Part shown: piece by piece, positions 32,244-40,710 of the stretch
Layout of the letters: the number at the start of each line of letters is the position of its first letter
Position numbering within the stretch: position 1 is the stretch's first letter
Source: Methylomonas koyamae
Lineage (GTDB): Bacteria > Pseudomonadota > Gammaproteobacteria > Methylococcales > Methylomonadaceae
DNA length: 64,000 nt
NCBI RefSeq assembly: GCF_019669905.1
Contig: NZ_AP019777.1
Span: 2,480,001-2,544,000, forward strand
Direction of reading: 5' to 3'
Made by a program: the position numbers and the translations under genes
Notes under the pieces: model-generated
Seen by the model: only the letters and a program-made list of their open reading frames with translations
Database searches by the model: none
Told to the model about the DNA's origin: nothing

Positions 32244-33683
32244 ATGACCGCAACTACCTTTTTCTGGCACGACTACGAAACTTTCGGCGCCGATCCGCAG
32301 CGGGACCGGCCGTGCCAGTTTGCCGGGATTCGCACCGATACCGACTTCAACGTCGTCGGCAAACCGACGATGCTGTACTGCCGTCCCGCCGACGATTACC
32401 TGCCGCATCCGGAAGCTTGTCTGATCACCGGTATCACGCCGCAACTGGCGATGGCGCAAGGCGTATGCGAAGCGGAGTTCGCCAAAACCGTATTCGACGC
32501 ATTGGCCGAACCCGGCACCTGCGGCGTCGGCTATAACAGTATCCGCTTCGACGACGAAGTCACTCGCAACCTGCTCTACCGCAACTTCTTCGACCCCTAC
32601 GCCAGAGAATGGCAAAACGGCAATTCGCGCTGGGATCTAATCGACGTGGTTCGGGCCGCCCGAGCCTTGCGTCCGGAAGGAATCGTATGGCCCGACAAGG
32701 AAGACGGCCTGCCCAGTTTCCGCCTGGAAGACTTGACCCAAGCCAACGGCTTGCTGCACGCCGCAGCCCACGACGCTTTATCGGACGTGTATGCCACAAT
32801 CGCCATTGCCAAGCTGGTCAAACAAAAACAACCCAAGCTGTTCGAATACCTGTTTAACCAGCGCCACAAGAGCCAAGTGTTAAAGCTACTGCAATTGGGA
32901 AGTTTCACTCCGTTGGTGCACATATCGGGACGCTTGCCATCGCGCAACCATTGCTTGGCGGTGGTGTTGCCGCTAGCGCCGCATCCGGCCAATGCCAACG
33001 AAGTTATCGTTTACGATCTGGCAAACGACCCGCAAGCTTTGTTGGAATTGTCCGCCGAGGAGATTCGGCAACGCTTGTTCGTTGCCACCGATGCGTTGCC
33101 GGCTGGCGTGGAGCGGATTCCTTTGAAAACGGTACATATCAACAAATGCCCGGTGCTGGCGCCGATGTCGGTATTGAAGCCGGCAGACCTGGAGCGTTTG
33201 CAGCTCGATTTGACCGTCCATTACCGGCATTTGCAACAAATCCAGGCGGCTCCGGCCCTGGATGCCAAACTAGCCGAGGTTTTCAGCCGGCGCTACGACG
33301 ACACGCCGCCGAGCGACCCGGACCTGATGATCTACAGCGGCGGCTTTTTCAGCCAGAACGACAAGGCTTTGTGCTACCGGCTGAGACAAACCGATGCCGA
33401 TAGCTTGGCCGATTTCGAATCCGAATTCGAAGATTGGCGCCTGCCGGAAATGCTGTTTCGCTACCGGGCCAGAAATTATCCGGGCACGTTGAGCGAGGCG
33501 GAAGCGCAGCAATGGTCGGCATTTTGCCGCGGCCGGCTGGCAACGGAGACGACCGGCTTTATCGATTTGGCGCAGTTTCGGGCCAAAATTTCCGCATTGA
33601 AAACCAGCCACGGCCAAGACAATCCGATTTTAGCCGCGCTAACGGCTTATGCCGACCAGTTGGCCGCAAAACACCATGTCTAA
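32244..33683 (+). CDS. sbcB: Exodeoxyribonuclease I
   Basis: 479 residues, the usual length. The DEDDh exonuclease core starts FFWHDYETFGADP (catalytic D and E), with SIRFDDEVTRN and HDALSDVYATIAIAK providing later D and H/D. The SH3-like and C-terminal helical regions follow (NKCPVLAPMSVL). It degrades single-stranded DNA 3' to 5' in mismatch repair and recombination. Confidence 0.95.
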   Translation: MTATTFFWHDYETFGADPQRDRPCQFAGIRTDTDFNVVGKPTMLYCRPADDYLPHPEACLITGITPQLAMAQGVCEAEFAKTVFDALAEPGTCGVGYNSIRFDDEVTRNLLYRNFFDPYAREWQNGNSRWDLIDVVRAARALRPEGIVWPDKEDGLPSFRLEDLTQANGLLHAAAHDALSDVYATIAIAKLVKQKQPKLFEYLFNQRHKSQVLKLLQLGSFTPLVHISGRLPSRNHCLAVVLPLAPHPANANEVIVYDLANDPQALLELSAEEIRQRLFVATDALPAGVERIPLKTVHINKCPVLAPMSVLKPADLERLQLDLTVHYRHLQQIQAAPALDAKLAEVFSRRYDDTPPSDPDLMIYSGGFFSQNDKALCYRLRQTDADSLADFESEFEDWRLPEMLFRYRARNYPGTLSEAEAQQWSAFCRGRLATETTGFIDLAQFRAKISALKTSHGQDNPILAALTAYADQLAAKHHV

Positions 33684-33738
33684 GACCGGCTTATGCCGTA
33701 TAATGCCGACCATTTGAGAAAATTTCGACCGAGGAATC

Positions 33739-34920
33739 ATGAGCATCACACTGTCCGACAGAGTTAAAGCGGTTAAACCCTCCCCTACCCTGGCCATTAC
33801 CGCCAGAGCGGCCGCGATGCGCGCCGCCGGTAAGGATATTATCGGCCTGGGTGCCGGCGAACCGGATTTCGATACGCCAGACCACATCAAAACCGCTGCG
33901 ATTAAAGCGATTAACTCCGGATTTACTAAATACACCGCGGTCGACGGCACTGCCGGCCTGAAGAAAGCCATCATCGCCAAGTTCAAACGCGACAATGGTC
34001 TGGACTACCAAGCCAACCAGATTCTGGTGTCTTGCGGCGGCAAGCAAAGTTTTTTCAACCTGGCCCAGGCCCTGCTGAACCCCGGCGACGAAGTCATTAT
34101 CCCGGCACCATACTGGGTGTCTTATCCGGACATGGTGTTGCTGGCCGACGGCGTGCCGGTCATTTTGGAAACCGGCCAGGCGCAAGGTTTCAAAATCAGC
34201 CCGGAACAATTGCGTAGCGCGATTACCCCGAAAACCCGCCTGCTGGTCATCAACAGCCCGTCCAACCCGACTGGTGCCGCCTACAGCTTAGAAGAACTCA
34301 AAGCCCTGGGCGACGTGTTGCGCGACTTTCCCGACGTACTGATCGCCACCGACGACATGTACGAACTGATCCTGTGGAACAAAGGCCAGTTCGTCAACAT
34401 CCTCAACGCCCATCCCGATTTTTACAGCCGCACCATCGTATTGAACGGCGTGTCGAAAGCCTACTCGATGACCGGCTGGCGTATCGGTTACGCCGCCGGC
34501 CCGGCCGATTTGATCGAGGCGATGTGCATCATTCAGTCGCAAAGCACTTCCAACCCGACCTCGATTTCGCAAGTCGCCGCCGAAGAAGCCTTGAACGGCG
34601 ACCAAGGCTGTATCGATACGATGATGGTCGAGTTTAAAAAACGCCACGACTTCGTTGTCAACGAATTGAACAGCATAGATGGCATCGAATGCTTGCCGAC
34701 CGACGGTACCTTCTACGTGTTCCCGAATGTCGAAAAACTGCTCGCCCGCCTGGACGGCATTAACGACGACCTGGAGTTCGCCGAATACCTGATCGAAAAA
34801 GCCGGCGTGGCACTGGTACCCGGCTCCGCCTTCGGCGGCCCCGGCCACATCCGGATCTCGATCGCGACCAGCATGGCGAATCTGGAAAACGCGCTGGCCC
34901 GGATCAAACAAGCGATCTAA
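33739..34920 (+). CDS. Aspartate aminotransferase, class I PLP-dependent
   Basis: 393 residues. Motifs of the AspAT Ib group are intact: GAGEPDFDTP, YTAVDGTAGLKKAI, INSPSNPTGA, and the PLP lysine in NGVSKAYSMTGWRIGYAAGP; C-terminal GPGHIRISIA contains the substrate arginine. It interconverts aspartate/2-oxoglutarate with oxaloacetate/glutamate. GAGGAATC precedes the ATG. Confidence 0.93.
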   Translation: MSITLSDRVKAVKPSPTLAITARAAAMRAAGKDIIGLGAGEPDFDTPDHIKTAAIKAINSGFTKYTAVDGTAGLKKAIIAKFKRDNGLDYQANQILVSCGGKQSFFNLAQALLNPGDEVIIPAPYWVSYPDMVLLADGVPVILETGQAQGFKISPEQLRSAITPKTRLLVINSPSNPTGAAYSLEELKALGDVLRDFPDVLIATDDMYELILWNKGQFVNILNAHPDFYSRTIVLNGVSKAYSMTGWRIGYAAGPADLIEAMCIIQSQSTSNPTSISQVAAEEALNGDQGCIDTMMVEFKKRHDFVVNELNSIDGIECLPTDGTFYVFPNVEKLLARLDGINDDLEFAEYLIEKAGVALVPGSAFGGPGHIRISIATSMANLENALARIKQAI

Positions 34921-34958
34921 ACGGATGCCGCATCAGCGCCGGGTTTGCCAAGTTTCGA

Positions 34959-34986
34959 TTGACAATTGCCGGCATTGCTTTAGAAT
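34959..34986 (+). promoter_or_regulatory. tRNA-Leu promoter
   Basis: -35 TTGACA (34959-34964) and -10 TAGAAT (34981-34986) with a 16-bp spacer, 28 bp before the mature tRNA. A strong sigma70-type match. Confidence 0.8.
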
Positions 34987-35014
34987 TCGCGGCCTTCCAA
35001 CACATGTTCGGAAA

Positions 35015-35101
35015 GCCTCGGTGGCGAAATAGGTAGACGCACGAGACTTAAAATCTCGCGACCGAAAGGTCGTACCGGTTCGATTCCGGTCTGAGGCACC
35101 A
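35015..35101 (+). tRNA. tRNA-Leu (anticodon UAA)
   Basis: 87 nt including CCA. Acceptor GCCTCGG pairs with CTGAGGC (one G-T pair), discriminator A. The anticodon arm is CGAGA-CTTAAAA-TCTCG with anticodon TAA. A long variable arm (GACCGAAAGGTC) is diagnostic of a type II tRNA; the T loop contains TTCGATT. CCA is encoded. Confidence 0.97.
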
Positions 35102-35111
35102 TATAAAAATC

Positions 35112-35145
35112 AAGGATTTAGTCAATTTGGCTAAGTCCTTTTTTT
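35112..35145 (+). terminator. tRNA terminator
   Basis: AAGGATTTAG (35112-35121) pairs with CTAAGTCCTT (35131-35140) with one G-T pair, loop of 9 nt, then a run of T to 35145. Confidence 0.85.
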
Positions 35146-35288
35146 ATGCCCAATCATTCTGCGACATACTCACGTCACACTTGACCAAAACACGTCACAG
35201 CAAATGGCAATAAATTAGCCTGTTTGTTTGAGACATTATGCCCACTTCGCTATTCATAGCTCTGCTTCTGATATTCTGGAGTAAAGAC

Positions 35289-35465
35289 ATGAGCGACGAA
35301 GAAGCCAAGAAAGTCATTGTTGTTGATCTACAGATGCCGTTTTTCTCTATCGTTACATAGATGGTGAAATGGGCTTTGGCGTCTATTCCCGCCATTATCA
35401 TATTGGCCGTGATCTTTAGTGTCGTATCGGGTTTGATGGGCGGCCTGTTGTTCCCACGATTCTGA
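35289..35465 (+). pseudogene. Small membrane protein gene interrupted by an in-frame amber codon
   Basis: An ATG at 35289 with a GGAG 9 bases upstream opens a 58-codon frame. It encodes MSDEEAKKVIVVDLQMPFF and five more residues, a TAG at 35358-35360, then in the same frame MVKWALASIPAIIILAVIFSV and onward to TGA at 35463. Both halves read naturally as one small protein with a C-terminal TM helix, so the amber codon looks like a recent nonsense change, unless the downstream ATG at 35361 reinitiates. It directly follows the tRNA-Leu terminator region. Confidence 0.6.
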
Positions 35466-35589
35466 AAGCCTAAATCATCGCCAGTACCAAACTAGACCAG
35501 ATTGGTGATAGCTGCTGAGGTCATGGCAATAAAGGTTACTCACTCGGTGGGGCTAAAATGATGCGTGTTTACATCGTATCGATCAGAAT

Positions 35590-36360
35590 ATGAATTTCAT
35601 TCGTCGAATTAAGACCCGTTATCTTCTGCATCGGTATCCCATACGCCACGATATTTGGCACAGTGTGACCGAACGGTTAGTGATTTTGCATCGGTTGAGT
35701 GCGGTAGAGAAAGCGCATTTGCGCGAACTGACCACCTTGTTTTTGCATGAAAAGCGTTTTATCTGTGTTGGGATAGAGCTAACTGACAAGATGCAGGTGA
35801 CCATTGCCGTGCAAGCCTGTCTGCCGATTTTGCATTTAGGTTTTGGCTTGTTGTCAGGCTGGACCGATATTGTGGTTTATCCCGATGCGTTTTTCGTTAA
35901 TCGCGAGCAAGTCGATGAAATTGGTGTGGTACACCAAGAAGAAAGACTACTGAGTGGTGAAGCGTGGTCCCGCGGGCCTATCGTGCTGTCGTGGTCGGAT
36001 ATTGAGCACGATATAGCCGACGCTCAGCGGGGACAGAATGTTGTCATTCATGAAATCGCCCACAAACTCGATATGCTCGACGGCAGCAGTAACGGAATAC
36101 CACCGTTGCATTTCAAGATGGTGATCCCCGACTGGACTACCGCACTGACTGAAGCCTATGCCGCATTACAACAAAGTGTTGAGCATCATGAGCGAACTTG
36201 CGTAAATGCCTACGCAGCCACCAGCCCCGCTGAATTCTTTGCTGTATTGAGCGAATACTTCTTTACCAAGCCCGAGGTGCTGTTCACCCACTACCTCGCC
36301 GTCTACCGACAATTTGAGCAATACTATCGGCAATCACCATTCGGTCTGCACGTGAATTAA
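35590..36360 (+). CDS. MtfA-like zinc metallopeptidase (M90 family)
   Basis: 256 residues, full length for MtfA. The zinc motif is HEIAH in NVVIHEIAHKLDMLDGSSNG (near 155), with a downstream glutamate in AATSPAEFFAVLSEYFF that should be the third ligand. E. coli MtfA is a cytosolic peptidase that binds the Mlc repressor of glucose genes. The start has no strong ribosome site. AT-richer and codon-wise unlike the core genes, matching an accessory strip after the tRNA. Confidence 0.85.
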   Translation: MNFIRRIKTRYLLHRYPIRHDIWHSVTERLVILHRLSAVEKAHLRELTTLFLHEKRFICVGIELTDKMQVTIAVQACLPILHLGFGLLSGWTDIVVYPDAFFVNREQVDEIGVVHQEERLLSGEAWSRGPIVLSWSDIEHDIADAQRGQNVVIHEIAHKLDMLDGSSNGIPPLHFKMVIPDWTTALTEAYAALQQSVEHHERTCVNAYAATSPAEFFAVLSEYFFTKPEVLFTHYLAVYRQFEQYYRQSPFGLHVN

Positions 36361-36375
36361 CCTTTGAAGCTGCCC

Positions 36376-36696
36376 ATGTTCAAAATCTACAAACGAACTG
36401 TCTGTATCGGCACGTCGGACAATCCACAGCGCCGACTTGAATATCAGGTCGAAGAAAGCACAGGTTCCAGTCTATCCAAAATCCTGGCTATTCCGGCGAT
36501 GATTGCCGGTGCTGTCGTCGGCACGGTAGTCTTTTCAGCGTTTTTTGCCGTTTTGTTGATTCCGATGGGCATTATCGGCTACAAAGCATGGCGATTGATG
36601 AAAACGGTTCAGCAACAAAATTTTAGGCAAGGCGAAGGCGATAGCATTAGCGCCGAATACACGGTAATTTCCGATTTCGAACCAGATAAGAAGTAA
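36376..36696 (+). CDS. Small membrane protein, unknown
   Basis: 106 residues from ATG 36376 (an upstream TTG at 36364 is possible). A soluble start (KIYKRTVCIGTSDNPQRRLEY) leads to a long hydrophobic region (LAIPAMIAGAVVGTVVFSAFFAVLLIPMGIIGY), one or two TM helices, and a charged tail. Between the MtfA-like and next small gene with short gaps, so probably in one operon. Family not recognised. Confidence 0.6.
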   Translation: MFKIYKRTVCIGTSDNPQRRLEYQVEESTGSSLSKILAIPAMIAGAVVGTVVFSAFFAVLLIPMGIIGYKAWRLMKTVQQQNFRQGEGDSISAEYTVISDFEPDKK

Positions 36697-36704
36697 ACGA
36701 AGCC

Positions 36705-36968
36705 ATGTCCGAAGCCTTAGCCATCACCCAGCTACTGGAAACCAGCAATCAGCTCAGTGCTTTTTGCACACAGAACGGCTGGATCATCAGTGACTCTATT
36801 GATTATGAAATCCTCGAACGGCATGCCGACCATTTGTTGATTTATGTGACGTTTCTAGAAAGCATCATGGAAGGCTCCGGTTGCCAGTGCGATCAGAAAT
36901 CCTGTTATGGTCGCTTGCGGTTGAACTTGGATATTCAAGGCAACATTATCGGCGTCGAGTTGGCCTGA
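36705..36968 (+). CDS. Small Cys-containing unknown protein
   Basis: 87 residues: helical N-terminus (ITQLLETSNQLSAFCTQNGW), then a cysteine pattern CQCDQKSCYG that could bind a metal, then a beta pair (RLRLNLDIQGNIIGVEL). Its TGA overlaps the next ATG by one base, implying coupling. No family recognised. Confidence 0.6.
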   Translation: MSEALAITQLLETSNQLSAFCTQNGWIISDSIDYEILERHADHLLIYVTFLESIMEGSGCQCDQKSCYGRLRLNLDIQGNIIGVELA

Positions 36969-37177
36969 TGAACCCCGAAGATTTAAACAAGTTAGTGATA
37001 TTTGCCATGCCCTTTGGCAAATACAAAGGCCGAGTTATTGCCGATTTACCTGGTCACTATCTGAATTGGTTTGCACGAGAAGGTTTTCCCAATGGGGAAC
37101 TTGGCCGATTATTGGCACTGATGCAGGAGATTGACCACAATGGCTTGAAGCCAATGCTCGATCCACTGAGAAAATAA
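36968..37177 (+). CDS. DUF3820 protein
   Basis: 69 residues from ATG 36968. Signature FAMPFGKYKGRVIADLPGHYLNWFAREGFPNGELGRLLALM is the DUF3820 pattern (MPFGKYKG...LP..YL.W). Members are small cytoplasmic proteins of unconfirmed role, some linked to nuclease-associated or quorum functions. One base overlap with the upstream gene. Confidence 0.8.
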   Translation: MNPEDLNKLVIFAMPFGKYKGRVIADLPGHYLNWFAREGFPNGELGRLLALMQEIDHNGLKPMLDPLRK

Positions 37178-37196
37178 CAACGAATCAAAGGCCAAC

Positions 37197-37490
37197 GTGA
37201 TTTTTGCTGAAATGAAATACTCCGAAGACTATTGGGACTTCCACGATGAATTGGTCGCATATCTGAAGGAGAACTTTCATGAAATCCAACAAGGTCACCA
37301 ATGCGATTCATGGATTTGGATTACCGATGGCAACGAGAAAGTGGCGGTTGATACCTTTACCTCAATGAAACATCAGATCAAGTCAGCACATGACGGTGCC
37401 TTGGTCCAAAATGTCATGGCTACATTGTCAGCAAAATATCCACTCATAGTTTACGCAACTCCAGGACTTGAGGCCCACGAAGAACAATGA
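37197..37490 (+). CDS. Unknown small protein
   Basis: 97 residues from GTG 37197. Compact alpha/beta (YWDFHDELVAYLKENFHEI, then CDSWIWITDGNEKVAVDTFTSMKHQIKSA, ending KYPLIVYATPGLE), looking like one small domain. No family recognised. Same operon direction as the preceding small genes. Confidence 0.6.
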   Translation: MIFAEMKYSEDYWDFHDELVAYLKENFHEIQQGHQCDSWIWITDGNEKVAVDTFTSMKHQIKSAHDGALVQNVMATLSAKYPLIVYATPGLEAHEEQ

Positions 37491-37520
37491 AAAGCCTATA
37501 AACCAAAGGGGTTGCCAATA

Positions 37521-37712
37521 ATGCTGGTATTACGGTGTACCAAAAAGCTACAAACCGCTATCCGCCTAAAGAAAACAAACTTAGTCGCATCACTGCCAGA
37601 TGTTGCCGATATTCCCGACTGGCATACTGGCTGCCTCGATCCGAGTGATGCAGCAGACCAGACGGCGGTGTCTGGAATTTTCTGCTATGCAATGACCATC
37701 TCACTGAGGTGA
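37521..37712 (+). pseudogene. Possible truncated DUF6933-like gene
   Basis: 63 residues from ATG 37521. The start MLVLRCTKKLQTAI resembles the N-terminus of DUF6933-type proteins, but the following sequence loses the pattern after IPDWH and stops early. I read it as a fragment or frameshifted remnant with low confidence; it may also be a genuine small gene. Confidence 0.3.
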
Positions 37713-37745
37713 TACTGCGCCAGTAGCAATAACAGCCGATTGGCT

Positions 37746-39008
37746 TTAGGCCTTATCGGTCAACCGTCTGGCCGTCAACGCCGCGCGTTGCTCGATCAGT
37801 TCTACGATTTGTTCAACCAGCGGATTTCCGACAAATTCATGATCCGCCGAGGCCTGCAAAGTGCGCGCGACCAGCGGTAGCCGTTGGCATAAACCAAGGA
37901 TACGTTTTCGAGTTTGCGCTACCGACAAGCCCGCCGCTTGAGCAAAACGATCCCAATGCCGGGCCTGCACTTCGCTGAACTTGTATTTGCCGCCCAACTG
38001 CATCGCCATTTTGGGCGTCAGACTGGGATAAACGGCGGTTGACAATACGTCGTAGAGCGGCGCCAGAACGGAACCCTTCTCTGCATACAAGATAGAAAAG
38101 TTCTTGGCATGGGTGTCGTGGTTGCCGATCAAGGCATTGAAAATCACTGCATCCAGCAGACGCAACACCTGCGGAGCACTCGGTCGGGTCACGCGGCGGA
38201 CCAAGTCAAAGCACTGGTCCAACCCCGGCCCGCCTTCGTTCTGATATTTCAGTTCCGGCACCACGCCGAGCGCCTGACAGAAATCTTCTTGATGCAGCCG
38301 CAAGCGTTGGCCATTTGCAGCCAGTGTTCTGTCGTAACGCTCAACCAACAGAAATTGGCGTTCTCCAATTCTGCCAATTTGCGACTGTGCGGTCTGAAGT
38401 TGCATTGCTCTGGCCAATGCCATGCAAAAAGCTTCGTTGTTTACACTGTCTTCGACGTCAGCGATGGCCGGTTTGAGAATATGGCTACTGGGCGTGCCAT
38501 TGCGGGGCAGACCGATTCGTTGACCATCAAACACCACTGGCAACTTATCCTGAGCGCCCGCCAACGATAGACGCAAGCCATCCTGACCTGCCAGCATCGG
38601 GCGCTGCGGTAATTCATCCAGCAAGGCAAGGACGTCAGTGTCGGATAACCAGTCAATCTCATTCGTCGTTTTCGGTACAAGCGGTGTTTGGTCAGGCTGT
38701 AGCAGTGAGACGGCACCGGCGCATTCGCCGCCGATATGATCGAGCAAGGCAAAGTCATTTTGTCTCGAGATCTGAAACTGGCGGGCGATCAGTTGGCGTA
38801 ATTTGCCTTCCGGTAACAGGCCGGCAAAGAACGGCCGCGTTTGTTGGTCGTTGAACGGCTCAACTTGCAACGGTAACGAACAGGAGAGAGGGGTAGCGTC
38901 GGCTCGTTGCAGCCAGTCTGCGTCATAGCTAAATTGCAGTCTGCCCTCAACCAGAGTCAAATCCCCCACTCGACGATCAAATAAATAGACGGCAAGCAAA
39001 TGGCTCAT
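37746..39008 (-). CDS. hipA: HipA-family serine/threonine kinase toxin
   Basis: 420 residues, typical of HipA. Ordered motifs: N-terminal HipA_N (LAVYLFDRRVGDL...FFAGLLPEG), then LRLSLAGAQDKLPV (P-loop-like), RLHQEDFCQALG, and the kinase core FNALIGNHDTHAKNFSILY with catalytic D and Mg-binding N, followed by APLYDVLSTAVYP. HipA phosphorylates glutamyl-tRNA synthetase in E. coli, causing dormancy; related toxins hit other targets. Overlaps hipB by 4 nt. Confidence 0.92.
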   Translation of the reverse strand: MSHLLAVYLFDRRVGDLTLVEGRLQFSYDADWLQRADATPLSCSLPLQVEPFNDQQTRPFFAGLLPEGKLRQLIARQFQISRQNDFALLDHIGGECAGAVSLLQPDQTPLVPKTTNEIDWLSDTDVLALLDELPQRPMLAGQDGLRLSLAGAQDKLPVVFDGQRIGLPRNGTPSSHILKPAIADVEDSVNNEAFCMALARAMQLQTAQSQIGRIGERQFLLVERYDRTLAANGQRLRLHQEDFCQALGVVPELKYQNEGGPGLDQCFDLVRRVTRPSAPQVLRLLDAVIFNALIGNHDTHAKNFSILYAEKGSVLAPLYDVLSTAVYPSLTPKMAMQLGGKYKFSEVQARHWDRFAQAAGLSVAQTRKRILGLCQRLPLVARTLQASADHEFVGNPLVEQIVELIEQRAALTARRLTDKA

Positions 39009-39238
39009 GGTGCTTCGGTGGTGTCCGGCAGGCCATCAAGCATGACCTCACCACCCAATGCCTCGATCACGCGCATCACCGTTTCCAGGCGTACGGTCGG
39101 CTTGCCGGCTTCGAGATCGACGATAAAGCGCACACCCACGCCTGCCGCCAACGCCAATTCGGATTGAGTTAATCCGAGGTGTTTGCGAGCGGTGCGTAGC
39201 GCTTGGCCAAGTTGTTGGGTGGAGTGAATGTTGATCAT
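39005..39238 (-). CDS. hipB: HipB antitoxin, HTH regulator
   Basis: 77 residues with an Xre-type helix-turn-helix (LGLTQSELALAAGVGVRFIVDLEAGKPTVRLETVMRVIEALG). It should neutralise HipA and repress the operon by binding the three palindromes at 39244-39359. The C-terminal tail (LPDTTEAP) is short and flexible, as expected for a protease-sensitive antitoxin. Confidence 0.92.
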   Translation of the reverse strand: MINIHSTQQLGQALRTARKHLGLTQSELALAAGVGVRFIVDLEAGKPTVRLETVMRVIEALGGEVMLDGLPDTTEAP

Positions 39239-39243
39239 GATTT

Positions 39244-39359
39244 TTTCCCGTTCGGGAAATTATTGGGCGAACACAACTAATATGCAAGTTCAATTTCCCG
39301 AACGGGAAATTTAATTTAGAATTTGCGATAGACAAGCATCGGAGTTCCCGTTCGGGAAA
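39244..39359. promoter_or_regulatory. Three hipBA operators at exact 50-bp spacing
   Basis: TTTCCCG-TT-CGGGAAA at 39244-39259, TTTCCCG-AA-CGGGAAA at 39294-39309, and GTTCCCG-TT-CGGGAAA at 39344-39359. The 7-bp arms are inverted repeats around a 2-bp centre; start-to-start spacing is exactly 50 bp, nearly five helical turns. The first site ends 6 bp before the hipB ATG and overlaps the ribosome-site region. Confidence 0.85.
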
Positions 39360-39441
39360 AATCGAAAAGCCATTCAGCGGCCTTGGGGGTGAACCAGGCA
39401 CATCAAGCCGGTGTGCCTGAAGCGTTTCCGGTCCGGCCGCG

Positions 39442-39921
39442 TTACTGCGCCGGTGCGGCATGGTGCTGTTGATGTCCCGGTACCGTCGCCGCACCGTGGG
39501 CAGCGGTCTGGGCGTCGAACCATTCGTGCAACGCCTGCACCAAATGCGGATATTCGCTGCTGTAATGGATCTGGGCGCCGTTCGGTAAAGCCCGGTAATC
39601 GTAGCGAATCTCGTCCGGTTTCGCGCTTTTCAGCGCTGCCAAGCCGGGCATGGTGGCACCGTGCATCCGTTCGGTCGCCGAGAAATCGCCGCTGGCGAAA
39701 GCGCCCGCCAACTGGCGCAGATGCGCTTGGATCGCATCGGTCAGCTTAGCGTCGGCGCCGGCCTTGACGACCACGTGTTGCACGCCGCCGTGGACGGTTT
39801 TACTGAAGGTTTGAACGGTGTTATCCGGCGAATACGCTGGCTTGGTTTCGCCGGCCGCAGTAGCGGCGAATGCGGCGCAGAATAGTAAAATAGCGGTGGC
39901 GATCGAGTTAAAGTTTGACAT
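39442..39921 (-). CDS. Secreted protein in the copper cluster, unknown
   Basis: 159 residues. Signal peptide (SIATAILLFCAAFAATAAG), then a domain with DNTVQTFSKTVHGGVQHVVVKAGADAKLTDAIQAHLRQLAGAFASGD and a His-rich end (GHQQHHAAPAQ) suited to metal binding. It lies about 100 bp after copB on the same strand, pointing to a periplasmic copper function. Family not recognised with confidence. Confidence 0.65.
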   Translation of the reverse strand: MSNFNSIATAILLFCAAFAATAAGETKPAYSPDNTVQTFSKTVHGGVQHVVVKAGADAKLTDAIQAHLRQLAGAFASGDFSATERMHGATMPGLAALKSAKPDEIRYDYRALPNGAQIHYSSEYPHLVQALHEWFDAQTAAHGAATVPGHQQHHAAPAQ

Positions 39922-40023
39922 AGCGGCTCTCCTAAAAAGTGTTGAATAGCCACTTCCCCGTTGTGGGTTATCGTCCTGGCCACGTCAGACAAGCAATGTG
40001 ATGCACTGGTTCAGCGCCTTGGC

Positions 40024-40710
40024 TTAATACCAAAACCGGAAGCCGGCGACGGCTCTGACACTGTGCTGGTGTTCGCGTAGCGATTGCTCTTCGACGTAAT
40101 CGACGCCCAGATAAGGCGCAAACTCGCGTTCGATTTCGTAACGCAGCCGCAAACCGGCCTCGAATTCGGTTACCCCGGCTTTGACCCCGCGCGATTGCAA
40201 ATCTGCCGCCGCCAGATTCAGCTCGATGCGCGGCTGCAAGATCAGGCGCTGGCTCAACAGCAGATCGTAACTCAGCGTCAGACGGCCCAGCACGTTGCCC
40301 TTCTCGGTGACGAACAGCGCGCTGTCCACTTCGAAAAAATACGGCGCCAAGCCCTGAAACCCGATCACCGCGTCGAAGGTGCGTTCCGGTTCGAACGCGC
40401 GGCGGGCGCCGATTTGAAAGTCCCAGAAACTATCGACGTTCCGGCTGTACAACACCTGCAAATCGGCCCGGCCGAAGATACCCTGGTCGGCGGAATAGTC
40501 GCCTTCCGTTTTCAGCCAGAGTTTGTGCTCGTCGTTGCCGAACCAATCCTGTACATCCCATTTCGCCAGATGCAAGCCGCCGTTTCCCTCGTACTCCAGA
40601 CGCTCGGCGATAAAGCGGTTAAACAGCATGTGGCCGTCTTGGGCTTGGCAGTCCGGCACTAGCCACAGTAGCCCGATTGCCGCCGCTTTTATGCGGTAGC
40701 CGTTACTCAC
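40024..40710 (-). CDS. copB: Copper resistance outer-membrane protein CopB
   Basis: 228 residues with a signal peptide (AAAIGLLWLVPDCQA). The beta-barrel pattern of CopB is clear: AKWDVQDWFGNDEHKLWLKTEGDYSADQG, QVLYSRNVDSFWDFQIGARRAFEPERT, and a C-terminal FRFWY ending in an aromatic residue. It lacks the Met-rich N-terminal extension of plant-pathogen CopB, hence the short length. Overlaps the copA end by 8 nt. Confidence 0.9.
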   Translation of the reverse strand: MSNGYRIKAAAIGLLWLVPDCQAQDGHMLFNRFIAERLEYEGNGGLHLAKWDVQDWFGNDEHKLWLKTEGDYSADQGIFGRADLQVLYSRNVDSFWDFQIGARRAFEPERTFDAVIGFQGLAPYFFEVDSALFVTEKGNVLGRLTLSYDLLLSQRLILQPRIELNLAAADLQSRGVKAGVTEFEAGLRLRYEIEREFAPYLGVDYVEEQSLREHQHSVRAVAGFRFWY

